A DNA stretch of 46,366 nt, from contig CAUHFS010000011.1 of assembly GCA_959605475.1 (NCBI GenBank), positions 1 to 46,366 of the forward strand, given 5' to 3'. The translations under genes and the position numbers were made by a program. Numbering within the stretch: the first letter of the stretch is position 1; every line of letters begins with the position of its first letter. Positions 25,183 through 32,667 of this stretch are shown in pieces. The DNA is from an uncultured Collinsella sp. (GTDB taxonomy: Bacteria; Actinomycetota; Coriobacteriia; Coriobacteriales; Coriobacteriaceae). Below the pieces are notes generated by a model. It made no database searches, was not told the DNA's origin, and worked only from the letters and a program-made list of their open reading frames with translations.

Positions 25183-26397
25183 CTAGCAGGTCGGATACTC
25201 GCCCTCCCAGACGATGCGACGGTACTGATCCGGATCGGTGTCGCCCTCGGTGGAGAAGCAGAGCACGGAGCTCGTCTTGTCCAGGCCGATGAGCTCCTTG
25301 AGCTCGGCGTACTCGGGGTCGAGCATGAGGGTCTCGACTAGGCCGGTGGTCACTGCGCCGGACTCGCCGGAGATGACGCGCGGGTCGCCCTTCTCGGGAG
25401 CGCCCAGGGTGCGCATGCCGCGAGCGGTGACCCAGTCGGGGCAGGACACGAAGGCGGTGGTGTGGTTGCGCAGGATATCCCAGCCCAAGATGTTGGGCTC
25501 GCCGCAGCACAGGCCGGCCATGATGGAGGGCATGTCGCCGTCCACGATGCGCGGGTCGCCGTCGCCGGCGGCAGCGCCCTTGTACAGGCAGGCGGCAGGC
25601 GCGCACTCGACCACGACGAAGGTGGGCGGGTTATCGGGATACAGGTTGGTGAAGTAGCCCACCACGGCGCCGGCGAGCGAACCCACGCCAGCCTGGACAA
25701 ACACGTGCGTCGGGCGGTTGATGGCCATCTCGCGCAGCTGCTCGGCAGCCTCGGAAGCCATGGTGCCGTAGCCCTCCATGATCCAGGACGGGATCTTCTC
25801 GTAGCCCTCCCAGGCGGTGTCCTGAACGATGACGCCGCGCTCGCAGGCATCGGCCTCGGCGGCGGCCATGCGCACGCACTCGTCGTAGTTGACCTCTTCG
25901 ATGGTCACCGTGGCGCCCTCGGCGGCGATGTTATCGAAGCGTGGCTTGGTGGAACCCTTGGGCATGTGCACGACGGCCTTCTGGCCCAGCTTGTTGGCAG
26001 CCCATGCCACGCCGCGGCCATGGTTGCCGTCGGTGGCGGTAAAGAAGGTAGCCTGGCCAAAGTCCTTGGCAAGCTGATCGGAGGTCAGGTAATCGAAGGT
26101 GCACTCGGCAACGTCCTTGCCGGTCTCGTCGGCAATGTAGTTGGCCATGGCAAACGAACCGCCCAGGACCTTAAAGGCGTTGAGGCCAAAGCGATAGCTC
26201 TCGTCCTTAACGCACAGGTTGGACAGGCCCAGGCGCGCGGCCTGGCCATCCAGGCGGGCAAGCGGAGTGACGGTGTACTGGGGGAACGACTGGTGGAAGG
26301 CGCGGGCCTTCTTCACGTGGTCGAGGCTCATGATTCCCAAGTGCTTGTCATCGCTCTTGGGCATCGTGTTGCCCGCCCACTGGATCTTATCGGCCAT
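25183..26397 (-). CDS. ygeX: Diaminopropionate ammonia-lyase
   Basis: This PLP enzyme splits 2,3-diaminopropionate to pyruvate and two ammonia. The 404-residue protein has the fold II lysine in FGLNAFKVLGG (Lys76), FFTATDGNHGRGVAWAAN, PSWIMEGYGTMASEA and the phosphate-binding glycines QAGVGSLAGAVVG. Start ATG 26397 has AAGGAG seven bases upstream. In purine-degrading clusters it is thought to yield pyruvate from the ring-opened skeleton, and its reaction proceeds through an aminoacrylate intermediate. Two operator-like dyads lie in the divergent region upstream. Confidence 0.96.
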   Translation of the reverse strand: MADKIQWAGNTMPKSDDKHLGIMSLDHVKKARAFHQSFPQYTVTPLARLDGQAARLGLSNLCVKDESYRFGLNAFKVLGGSFAMANYIADETGKDVAECTFDYLTSDQLAKDFGQATFFTATDGNHGRGVAWAANKLGQKAVVHMPKGSTKPRFDNIAAEGATVTIEEVNYDECVRMAAAEADACERGVIVQDTAWEGYEKIPSWIMEGYGTMASEAAEQLREMAINRPTHVFVQAGVGSLAGAVVGYFTNLYPDNPPTFVVVECAPAACLYKGAAAGDGDPRIVDGDMPSIMAGLCCGEPNILGWDILRNHTTAFVSCPDWVTARGMRTLGAPEKGDPRVISGESGAVTTGLVETLMLDPEYAELKELIGLDKTSSVLCFSTEGDTDPDQYRRIVWEGEYPTC

Positions 26398-26489
26398 ACG
26401 GTGAACTCCTTAAGTTCTCTCTTGCCGGCCCCCGCATACGCGTTTCAGCCCGATCCCATTCACACGGCTGAACTTTTATGTGGATGCCA

Positions 26490-26555
26490 AACAAAAAGTT
26501 TGTTAGCACTGTTCTATCACACTTTTTGATTGGAAAACCTAACAAATTGTTTGTT
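26490..26555. promoter_or_regulatory. Two AACAAA-N3-TTTGTT dyads in the ygeX/regulator divergent region
   Basis: Perfect 15-bp dyads occur at 26490-26504 (AACAAAAAGTTTGTT) and 26541-26555 (AACAAATTGTTTGTT), 51 bp centre to centre, in an AT-rich island of a GC-rich sequence. Read on the minus strand, a possible -35 TTGTTA lies in the upstream copy and a TGATAG-like -10 lies between the copies, so a bound protein could control ygeX. The likeliest ligand is the regulator at 26675. Confidence 0.65.
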
Positions 26556-26674
26556 GCCGTAATCGGTACCTTTTCGCCGCCGAACGGTCACATAACACAG
26601 CGACGCTTTCGTTATTTGCGAACAAGTGGGGTTTATGGCACAGTGAGCCCAAACTAATTTTTAGGAAGGCACCC

Positions 26675-27328
26675 ATGACCCCCGCACAGATTGAGTTCTA
26701 CAAGCGCCTTGCACACGGCCTGGCGCTCCAATTTGGCCCCAACTGCGAAGTCGTCGTCCACGACCTGGAGACCGAGGACGTGGACCGCTCCATCGTAGTG
26801 ATCGAAAACGGCCACGTCAGCGGGCGCAAACTGGGTGACGGCCCCAGCCATATTGTGCTTGAATCCATGCACGAGGGCACCGCCGACGTGCACGACCGCG
26901 AGCCGTACCTCACCAAAACCGCCGATGGCAAGCTGCTCAAGTCCTCGACCATCTTTATCCGCAACGATGAGGGCAAGCCCGTCGGCATTTTGGGCATCAA
27001 CTTTGACATTACGCTTATGAAGGCTTTTGAGCGTTCGCTCGACGCCTTTACCGGCACCGGCGGCACGGGCTACACCGAGCCCGAGCCCATTACCAAGAAC
27101 ATCGGCGACCTGCTCGAGGACCTGCTGCACGAGTGCGAACAGTTTGTGGGCAAGCCCGCGGCACTCATGACCAAAGACGAGCGCATTCGTGCCATTGGCT
27201 ACCTCGACCGTCGCGGCGCCTTCCTCATTTCCAAGTCGAGCGAACGCGCCTGCGAGTTCTTTGGCATCTCCAAGTACAGCTTCTATAGCTACCTCAATGA
27301 GGCCAAGGCGGCGGCCGACGGCAAGTAG
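26675..27328 (+). CDS. YheO/DauR-family PAS and helix-turn-helix transcriptional regulator, copy 1
   Basis: The 217-residue protein has an N-terminal YheO-type PAS domain (FGPNCEVVVHDLETEDVDRS, SGRKLGDG, STIFIRNDEGKPVGILGINF) and a C-terminal helix-turn-helix (TKDERIRAIGYLDRRGAFLI, then ACEFFGISKYSFYSYLNEA). This family includes DauR, a repressor of D-arginine catabolism. It is divergent from ygeX and separated from it by paired dyads, so it probably senses an intermediate of this pathway and controls it. A paralogue lies at 42498. A good Shine-Dalgarno (TTAGGAAGG) precedes ATG 26675. Confidence 0.92.
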   Translation: MTPAQIEFYKRLAHGLALQFGPNCEVVVHDLETEDVDRSIVVIENGHVSGRKLGDGPSHIVLESMHEGTADVHDREPYLTKTADGKLLKSSTIFIRNDEGKPVGILGINFDITLMKAFERSLDAFTGTGGTGYTEPEPITKNIGDLLEDLLHECEQFVGKPAALMTKDERIRAIGYLDRRGAFLISKSSERACEFFGISKYSFYSYLNEAKAAADGK

Positions 27329-27451
27329 GCACTCGCCTAGATTGCCCCTCCCCTTTTGGGCGCGAGTTCTGGAAAGCTCGAATCCAAGACCGAGCCGCTT
27401 GGGAAGTTCCATATAATCGATGTCATTAGTATTTCGAAAGGGTGGAACAGA

Positions 27452-28438
27452 ATGGCGTTGAGCAAGGCATCATGCACCGGTCGCGGATTGATTCCGGCAA
27501 TTGGTGGACATGTGCACCGCATGTTCGATGAGGGTGAAGACGACCTGTTTTCGCTGAGCCTTGACGACGTGATGGATGATCGCCCGTGGACCGCCGACGA
27601 ACTCATGGGCGGCGGGGCTCGCCCGTCAAGCCCCAATCCCGCACTTGCGCCTAAGCCCGCATCTGCGCCGGCTCCTGCGCAGTCGCCTGTTTCGACGCCC
27701 GCGTCTGCGCCCACACCCACTTCGGCGCCCACGCCCACTCCCCGCCCCGCAAGCGACCCGTCCGAGACGGCGGCGTTTCTCGCTGCAGCGACGCAGGGCA
27801 AATCGGCCGACAGCACCGTTATGTACAGCGCCCGGCAGTTGCCTGTTCCTGCGGCACGCAAGCCTCCGGTCACAAGGCTCGATGAGCCCGTTGCCCATCA
27901 GGTTGCCTACGATTCCTGGGCTGCAGCCGATCTGGATGAGACCTCTACCGGCATGCCGGCGCTCGACGTTCCAGTTAATCCGCTTTTTGCCGCCAACACG
28001 AGCGCCGCGGGCTATGAGGGCGGTGCGGCATATTCCGATTATTCCGATGGCTATGCTGACGCCGGTCGCATCGAGACCGAGGATTATGGCACCACATCGA
28101 GCGATTATCTCAACGATCCGTACGCCGCCACGCCTGCACCGGAATATGACCCGGAGGCCGCGTCCGCACCGGCGTATACCAAAAGCACGGGCGAAGAGCG
28201 CTTCGCCGATTATTACGCCGAGGAAAAGGCGCTGCGTTTTTCGGAATTTCCGCAGGCAGTCAAGGTTGCCTTTATCGCCATTGTCATTGCCCTGCTCGGT
28301 GTCATTGCGTTTGAGGGATTCCGGCTGTTCTCCGGCCCCACCCAAGCGGAGTCGGAGACCCAGCAAAAAGAGGACGATAACGAGTATCTGGACATCAACA
28401 CCCTCAAGGGCGACCCCAACGACGGGGACGATGAGTAG
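27452..28438 (+). CDS. Acidic/proline-rich single-pass membrane protein of unknown function
   Basis: I do not recognise this 328-residue protein. An N-terminal region (about 1-50) holds the acidic LFSLSLDDVMDD. Residues about 55-100 are almost entirely Pro, Ala, Ser and Thr (KPASAPAPAQSPVSTPASAP). A Tyr/Asp-rich region follows (YSDYSDGYADAG). One membrane helix (VAFIAIVIALLGVIAFEGF) lies near residues 270-290, and a short acidic tail ends DPNDGDDE. No catalytic motif is visible. The arrangement suggests a long cytoplasmic disordered domain and a short external tail, or the reverse. ATG 27452 has AAAGGGTGG upstream; an in-frame start at 27356 has no such site. Confidence 0.75.
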   Translation: MALSKASCTGRGLIPAIGGHVHRMFDEGEDDLFSLSLDDVMDDRPWTADELMGGGARPSSPNPALAPKPASAPAPAQSPVSTPASAPTPTSAPTPTPRPASDPSETAAFLAAATQGKSADSTVMYSARQLPVPAARKPPVTRLDEPVAHQVAYDSWAAADLDETSTGMPALDVPVNPLFAANTSAAGYEGGAAYSDYSDGYADAGRIETEDYGTTSSDYLNDPYAATPAPEYDPEAASAPAYTKSTGEERFADYYAEEKALRFSEFPQAVKVAFIAIVIALLGVIAFEGFRLFSGPTQAESETQQKEDDNEYLDINTLKGDPNDGDDE

Positions 28439-28471
28439 CGAGAGCTGAAGGCGGCCGCAGGATCCCGCATC

Positions 28472-28498
28472 CAGCACCGGCTTCTAAGTGCTGTTTTG
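28472..28498 (+). terminator. Possible terminator after the proline-rich membrane protein gene
   Basis: CAGCAC pairs with GTGCTG across a ten-base loop and is followed by TTTTGTC, 33 bp after the stop codon. The stem is short. Confidence 0.5.
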
Positions 28499-28508
28499 TC
28501 ATCCAGCT

Positions 28509-28590
28509 ACACTTTTCCGAAGTTTTAAGGTGCCTATTTCGACACTTTTCCGTACTTTTACACGGCTGATTTCGACACTTTTTCTGATTT
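28509..28590. repeat. 33-bp tandem repeat, about 2.5 units
   Basis: ACACTTTTCCG-like units start at 28509, 28542 and 28575, exactly 33 bp apart. Each unit continues with a TTTTA segment, and the first two end with ATTTCG. The array is AT-rich compared with its surroundings and lies in a 366-bp gene-free gap. Confidence 0.8.
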
Positions 28591-28804
28591 AAGCCTAGCG
28601 ACAGCCGGCGAAATCAAGCGCCGCCCGCGCGTCATTTCGCAAGCGGTGCCTGATTTCTGTCCGTACACGTTGATAGACTCCATCGTGCCCGCAAGGAGCG
28701 GGCGTGTTTTATCCAGAGTCGGGGTAGAGAGTTGGCTCCACGATTCCGACGCCAACCGGCCAAGAGGCACGGTGGCCCTGCCAACATCGATGAAAGGAGT
28801 CCGT
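28591..28804 (+). other. Structured, gene-free leader region before the gene at 28805
   Basis: This stretch holds a compact hairpin GCCCGC / GCGGGC (28687-28703) followed by GTGTTTTA, then the dyads GTTGGC / GCCAAC and GGCCA / TGGCC before the ribosome site at 28792. It could be an attenuator or an mRNA leader, but I recognise no known riboswitch. No convincing reading frame is present. Confidence 0.4.
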
Positions 28805-29227
28805 ATGGACAATTTCTCTGTGCGCAGCGAGCGTAACTTCCACAACCTGATCGTCAAACCGAATCACATGCATCTTCTGGATAAGCCAAATGGCTACGCC
28901 TCGGCCATGATCAAGAGCAGCCTCTCCCACCAGATGCGCTTTACGGTACAGAAGCTCGAGGAAAAGCTCTGTGCTGCTGGCAATCCGCATGTGTTGCAGA
29001 TCAAGCCACTCGGAGACGACTCTCGTGAGCCATCTAGCTGGAAGCTCTTTGCCGACGGCGCGTGCATCGCGGACGGCTCGGTCGACTTTGCCCGCAAGTA
29101 TTTCTGCGAGAGCGCCGAGGTGTTCCTGGATCTGTGTCGCGATGCCGTCGACGCAGCCGAGCTACGCCAGTGGAGTCAGAGGGAGTACGAGCTGCTGAGC
29201 GTGGCGCGCGGGATCGCGGGGGCGTAG
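28805..29227 (+). CDS. Conserved-looking hypothetical protein
   Basis: I do not recognise this 140-residue soluble protein. It begins MDNFSVRSERNFHNLIVKPN, has a helical middle (SSLSHQMRFTVQKLEEKLCA) and a Cys-containing C-terminal half (KYFCESAEVFLDLCRDAV). No membrane segment, repeat or catalytic motif is visible. The start is ATG 28805, because GAAAGGAG lies just upstream; the in-frame start at 28646 would run through the structured leader. It is convergent with the exonuclease gene, the two stops being 21 bp apart. Confidence 0.7.
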   Translation: MDNFSVRSERNFHNLIVKPNHMHLLDKPNGYASAMIKSSLSHQMRFTVQKLEEKLCAAGNPHVLQIKPLGDDSREPSSWKLFADGACIADGSVDFARKYFCESAEVFLDLCRDAVDAAELRQWSQREYELLSVARGIAGA

Positions 29228-29248
29228 GCAGACAGACCAGACAGCTCG

Positions 29249-30070
29249 TCATACTGGTTGACGCTTCGATTCAAACAGCAGGGCGGGCTCGAGCTTACAG
29301 CCCCGCCATGCCAAACCGAATGGCGTTCTCAAAAGGCCTACCCCCTCCGCCTTCAGCTTTAGCAGCAGGTCGCCCAGCTCGGAGCACTTGCTGGAAAGGC
29401 GCGTCTGAGCTCGCTCGCCCATCCCCCACCGTTGACGGACCTCCTGGGCGCGCGGGCTCACGCGGTAGTCCCCGTCCATCATCTGCTTGAGCAGCTTGGC
29501 GGTCACGCGCGCATCGGCTAGGGCGCTGTGGGCGTGACCCGTCGACTCGTCGAACTCGATGCCAAACCACGTCGCTGCGTCACTCAAAGAGACGCACCCG
29601 TGGCTGCTCATGTCCATGATCGAGGTGTAAAACGCCTGCAGGTCGGCCCAGTCCGTAGGAAATGCGGAAAGATCGATGTGCTTTGCTTGACACTCGATCA
29701 AAAGCTGTCGACGATCCGCCCCGCTCCAACAGACCACCTGGGCGGAGTAGCGCCCGATCCAATCGCTGAGCCTTTTGATCACCATGTAGAGAGGATCGGC
29801 CATCGCGGTGTCCACAGCCGATATCCCCGTAAGCTCGCGGACGGGAAACGCAACGCCTTCGGTAAATTCCGTCTGCACAAACTGCGAGAACTCGCCCATA
29901 ACGTTGCCGTGGTAATCGAGCTTGACGGCGCCGACCTCGATAATCTCGTTGCGCAGTCCACGGCGCTGGCGCTGCTTTGGCACCGGCGCAAACTCAAAGT
30001 CCAGCACAATCTGGCGCGCAAAGTTCGTCGTATCGATAGCCAAGATACCCGGCGTCTTTTCAGCTGACAC
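29249..30070 (-). CDS. DnaQ-like 3'-5' exonuclease (DEDDh type)
   Basis: The 273-residue protein carries the DEDDh exonuclease domain: LDFEF (Asp24 and Glu26), a DTAMADPLYMVIKRLSDWIG middle segment, and the last motif HAHSALADARVTAKLL with the catalytic His and Asp. It resembles KapD/ERI-type nucleases more than polymerase III epsilon. The C-terminal 70 residues are extra and of unknown role. I chose a GTG start at 30070, which has GGAGAAAGG eight bases upstream; longer in-frame starts lack a ribosome site. RNA or DNA substrate cannot be told from sequence. Confidence 0.85.
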   Translation of the reverse strand: MSAEKTPGILAIDTTNFARQIVLDFEFAPVPKQRQRRGLRNEIIEVGAVKLDYHGNVMGEFSQFVQTEFTEGVAFPVRELTGISAVDTAMADPLYMVIKRLSDWIGRYSAQVVCWSGADRRQLLIECQAKHIDLSAFPTDWADLQAFYTSIMDMSSHGCVSLSDAATWFGIEFDESTGHAHSALADARVTAKLLKQMMDGDYRVSPRAQEVRQRWGMGERAQTRLSSKCSELGDLLLKLKAEGVGLLRTPFGLAWRGCKLEPALLFESKRQPV

Positions 30071-30234
30071 GGTTAGGGCCTTTCTCCGTTGCCTGCCGCT
30101 TGCTACATAGGCGGCTACATTGCCGTAAGGATAGGCGCTCGCGCGGACATGAAAGCGGGACGCAATGCCACGCGCGCCAGGCATACGCCATGCAGACGGC
30201 CCCAAGAGAATCGCCCGCTCTATTCAAATGCCTG

Positions 30235-30281
30235 AAAAAGATTTAGGCCCGGTGACTTGAATCAGAGGTCATCCCGGGCCC
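30235..30281 (-). terminator. Probable minus-strand terminator upstream of the exonuclease gene
   Basis: On the minus strand GGCCCGGGATGAC pairs with GTCACCGGGCC around a short loop, then AAATCTTTTTC follows. No annotated gene lies immediately upstream on that strand, which implies a non-coding or very small transcript. Confidence 0.65.
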
Positions 30282-30372
30282 ATCAGAGCTCGTAGAGCTC
30301 TTGGTTGCTTTGGTCTCGCTCTTCACGGCGCTTATCGAACTTTCCGAGGCACTCAAGCAGCATTCGAAGCAT

Positions 30373-30409
30373 AAAAAGAGGGGTCGACGCCGTTAAGGCA
30401 TTGACCCCT
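30373..30409 (-). terminator. Minus-strand intrinsic terminator of an unassigned transcript
   Basis: On the minus strand AGGGGTC (30403-30409) pairs with GACCCCT (30379-30385), extended by GCC/GGC, and is followed directly by CTTTTTATG. A 29-codon frame (MLRMLLECLGKFDKRREERD, then QSNQELYEL) runs from ATG 30372 to 30283 between this terminator and the one at 30235, but it has no ribosome site. Confidence 0.8.
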
Positions 30410-30640
30410 TAAACTGAGTAACGGCGCTGCCCAGCTCTTCACTACTTGGGCTGCCGTCGACTTTATTCTACCCACGGGTGCCAGGTTTAACAAATGGATT
30501 TTCGGTAACGAGGCCTCGGCAACCGCCGCCTTGATTGGCGACCCATGCTCTGCCACAGGCCGAGGGTTGTCGAAAAGTCGAACATTATAGCTACCCATAA
30601 TATAGCCAGCTATAACGTCATTCGACGACCGGCGCAAACG
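30410..30640 (-). ncRNA. Candidate structured small RNA or leader ending at the 30373-30409 terminator
   Basis: No convincing gene lies here, yet the stretch ends in a strong minus-strand terminator and contains stable local stems, for example GCCCA / TGGGC nested in CGGC / GCCG (30422-30457). At its upstream end is an AT-rich island with the dyad TTATAGCT / AGCTATAA (30585-30592 and 30608-30615) and several TATAAT-like words, where transcription could start. I could not match it to tmRNA, SRP RNA, RNase P RNA or any riboswitch I know. Confidence 0.35.
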
Positions 30641-30682
30641 CCCACGCGGACACGAAATGCGCTGCGGTGCCATTGGGGATTA

Positions 30683-30945
30683 TGGGATGCGCTTTCCGCT
30701 CGAGGCCTCAACCGGAAACGACATCCCGGTCTGAAGGCCAAATCCGGGGCGTAGTTTCCGCTTGAAGACCGATTCGGAAAGGTTGTCCCGTTCTGGAGCC
30801 AAATACTGGGTCGTAGTTTCCGCCAAGCATGCCATCCGGAAAGCGTGTCCCGTTCTGAGCCTGAATTCTGGGATGAACTTTCCACTGAAGCATCTACTGG
30901 AAAATGCATCCCGTTCCGAGGCTTAATTCTGGGATGCACTTTCCG
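30683..30945. repeat. Palindromic repeat array 1 (62-bp period, upstream of the nuclease-like gene)
   Basis: Five left half-sites (type YGGGATGCACTTTCCG, at 30683, 30745, 30807, 30869 and 30930) alternate with four right half-sites (type CGGAAARYGYRTCCCG, at 30713, 30775, 30837 and 30898). Each half-site is 16 bp. Left and right are complementary and enclose 13-14-base variable loops. Every right-to-left linker is exactly 16 bp and loosely conserved (TTCTGAGCCTGAATTC type). A degenerate right half-site may follow near 30965-30982. Confidence 0.93.
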
Positions 30946-31093
30946 CGGAGAGACTACCGTTTTTCGAAAAAGTACACGTCCCTAAACTTACCAGGTCTTC
31001 ATAACTTGTTGCCGTTCACGGGAGCCAATCACCGCCCACCGATTCGAATGTAAAAATGTCGCCGAAAACAGGCCATCTACCTGCATGGTTAGA

Positions 31094-31114
31094 TTTTGGT
31101 CAGCTTTTGGTCAG
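31094..31114 (+). promoter_or_regulatory. Tandem TTTTGGTCAG direct repeat upstream of the nuclease-like gene
   Basis: TTTTGGTCAG occurs at 31094-31103 and 31105-31114, an 11-bp period of about one helical turn. It lies 58 bp before the start codon at 31172, which suits an operator or activator site. Confidence 0.5.
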
Positions 31115-31171
31115 TTGGGCGGCAAGTTGCGGCTGATACGTTTTTTGCTACCCAAAAGGAGGCGGTAGCTC

Positions 31172-32170
31172 ATGACCCATTGCAATGACCAACTCATCGA
31201 CCAACTGCTCACTCAAGCCGAACAAGAGGGGCGCTGTCTGATTCCCCCGAGCACGGCAATCCGAAAAGCGCTCCTTCGGCGCACCGGCGGCACGGTTGTC
31301 TCGCCCATGCCGGGGTTGTTTGCGCGAAAAACGCGCTGGGATGAACTCAACCGAGCGCAACGCCATTGCGAAATCCTCCGCGCCCTTGCGATCATCCACC
31401 CCGATTGGACGTTCTGCTCGTTTTCGGCAGCTTGCCTGCTGGGGCTCGAGGTCTCGTGGCGACACCTGAATGTCGTGCATGTTTGCAGCTCGACAAAGCC
31501 GTCGGCTCGCCCGGGCGCACATATTCAGCGGCACCAGATTGAGCCGGCCGGAGCAATACGCAGAGCCGGCATATCGGTAACGCCGCCCATCCAAACGGTC
31601 ACAGATTGCCTGTTGCAGACCGGTTTTGCCGACGGCATGCCCATTGCCGATTCGACGATCTCAAAGCTCGGCCTTGCGCGGGAACAGCTGATGGAGGCCG
31701 TCGAGCAACGAGCGACCGCCTGCAATGGTCGCGCGATTCGCACCGCCCTCACAACACTTCGATATGCCGACGCCCGCGCCGAGAGTGGTGGAGAATCGGT
31801 CGCCCGAGCCGTCATGATCGAGACGGGCTTTGCACCCGACTGGCTTCAATACGAGCTGACGGACCCCTTCGATTCGGCCAAACCCATACGAACGGACTTT
31901 GCCTGGGAGCGCCAGGCGCAGGAACTCACGCTGGGCGAGCTCGACGGGCTCATCAAATATACCGACCAGACCATGCTGGCCGGACGCACCACCGCCGAGG
32001 CGCTCGTTGCCGAACGACAGCGCGAGGCGCACCTATCGCTCTACGGCCACCCTCTGCTGCGCTTTACCATGAACGAGGTCCGCCCGGCAGGAATGCTCGC
32101 CAAAAAGCTGCAGACGGCAGGCATCCGGCAGACCGCGCTGCCGACATGGCTCAACGAGGTAGACCTGTAG
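31172..32170 (+). CDS. AbiEi-like winged-helix protein with C-terminal PD-(D/E)XK-like domain
   Basis: This 332-residue protein resembles the actinobacterial proteins annotated as AbiEi-type antitoxin or DUF559-like endonuclease. Residues about 1-60 look like the AbiEi winged helix (IRKALLRRTGGTVVSPMPGL, then FARKTRW). The middle has FSAACLLGLEV. The C-terminal part has the spacing of a restriction-endonuclease fold: Glu208 (SGGESVAR), Asp242 (RTDFAW), and Glu256-Asp258-Lys262 in TLGELDGLIKYTD. No toxin gene accompanies it. AAAGGAGG precedes ATG 31172. Repeat arrays of 62-bp units flank it on both sides, the second starting within about 20 bp of its stop. Nuclease activity is an inference. 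Confidence 0.75.
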   Translation: MTHCNDQLIDQLLTQAEQEGRCLIPPSTAIRKALLRRTGGTVVSPMPGLFARKTRWDELNRAQRHCEILRALAIIHPDWTFCSFSAACLLGLEVSWRHLNVVHVCSSTKPSARPGAHIQRHQIEPAGAIRRAGISVTPPIQTVTDCLLQTGFADGMPIADSTISKLGLAREQLMEAVEQRATACNGRAIRTALTTLRYADARAESGGESVARAVMIETGFAPDWLQYELTDPFDSAKPIRTDFAWERQAQELTLGELDGLIKYTDQTMLAGRTTAEALVAERQREAHLSLYGHPLLRFTMNEVRPAGMLAKKLQTAGIRQTALPTWLNEVDL

Positions 32171-32190
32171 GAGCTGCTAGGCCACGCATT

Positions 32191-32660
32191 GCCAGATCGC
32201 ATCCCCCTATCTGGGCCGCGTTTTCCCAACGACCACGCCAACGGAAAGTGCGTCCTAGCCTGGACGCTCAAAACGGGATGCACTTTCCGGATGGCGGGCC
32301 TGGCGGAAAGCGTGTCCCGGAATCCCGTCTCAGAGCTGGACAGGCTTTCCGGTTGAGTCCTTCAGCGGAAACCGCATCCCGGAATAAACACTCAAACTGG
32401 GATGCGCTTTCCAAACGACCGGCCAGCGGAAAACGCATCCCATTCTGAGGCATGATTCCGGGACACAGCTTCCGCATGCGGCCCCGTTGGGAAAGTTCAT
32501 CCCGTTCTGAGACCGAATTCCGGGACGCCGTTTCCGCCTGAGGCTTCAGCCGGAAAACGCATCCCACTCTGGAGCCGAATTCCGGGACACGCTTTCCGCT
32601 GGAGGGCCGATTCGGAAAACGAATCCCATTCTGAGCGCTCATTTCGGGACGCAGTTTCCG
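32191..32660. repeat. Palindromic repeat array 2 (62-bp period, downstream of the nuclease-like gene)
   Basis: Right half-sites at 32242, 32304, 32366, 32427, 32489, 32551 and 32613 alternate with left half-sites at 32274, 32336, 32398, 32459, 32521, 32583 and 32645. Right-to-left linkers are 16 bp throughout and loops are 13-14 bases. A degenerate left half-site, TGGGCCGCGTTTTCCC (32212-32227), keeps the exact spacing, and a further degenerate right site may lie at 32191-32206. Consensus and orientation are the same as array 1. The last unit abuts the dehydrogenase terminator. Confidence 0.94.
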
Positions 32661-32667
32661 CTCTAAG

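Noticed and set aside
30353..30673. Minus-strand open frame of 106 codons upstream of array 1
   Set aside because: It runs through the terminator at 30373-30409 and has no ribosome site or recognisable motif.
30683..32660. CRISPR array
   Set aside because: Units are long degenerate palindromes with equally spaced inverted half-sites, not identical short direct repeats with unique spacers, and no cas gene is present.
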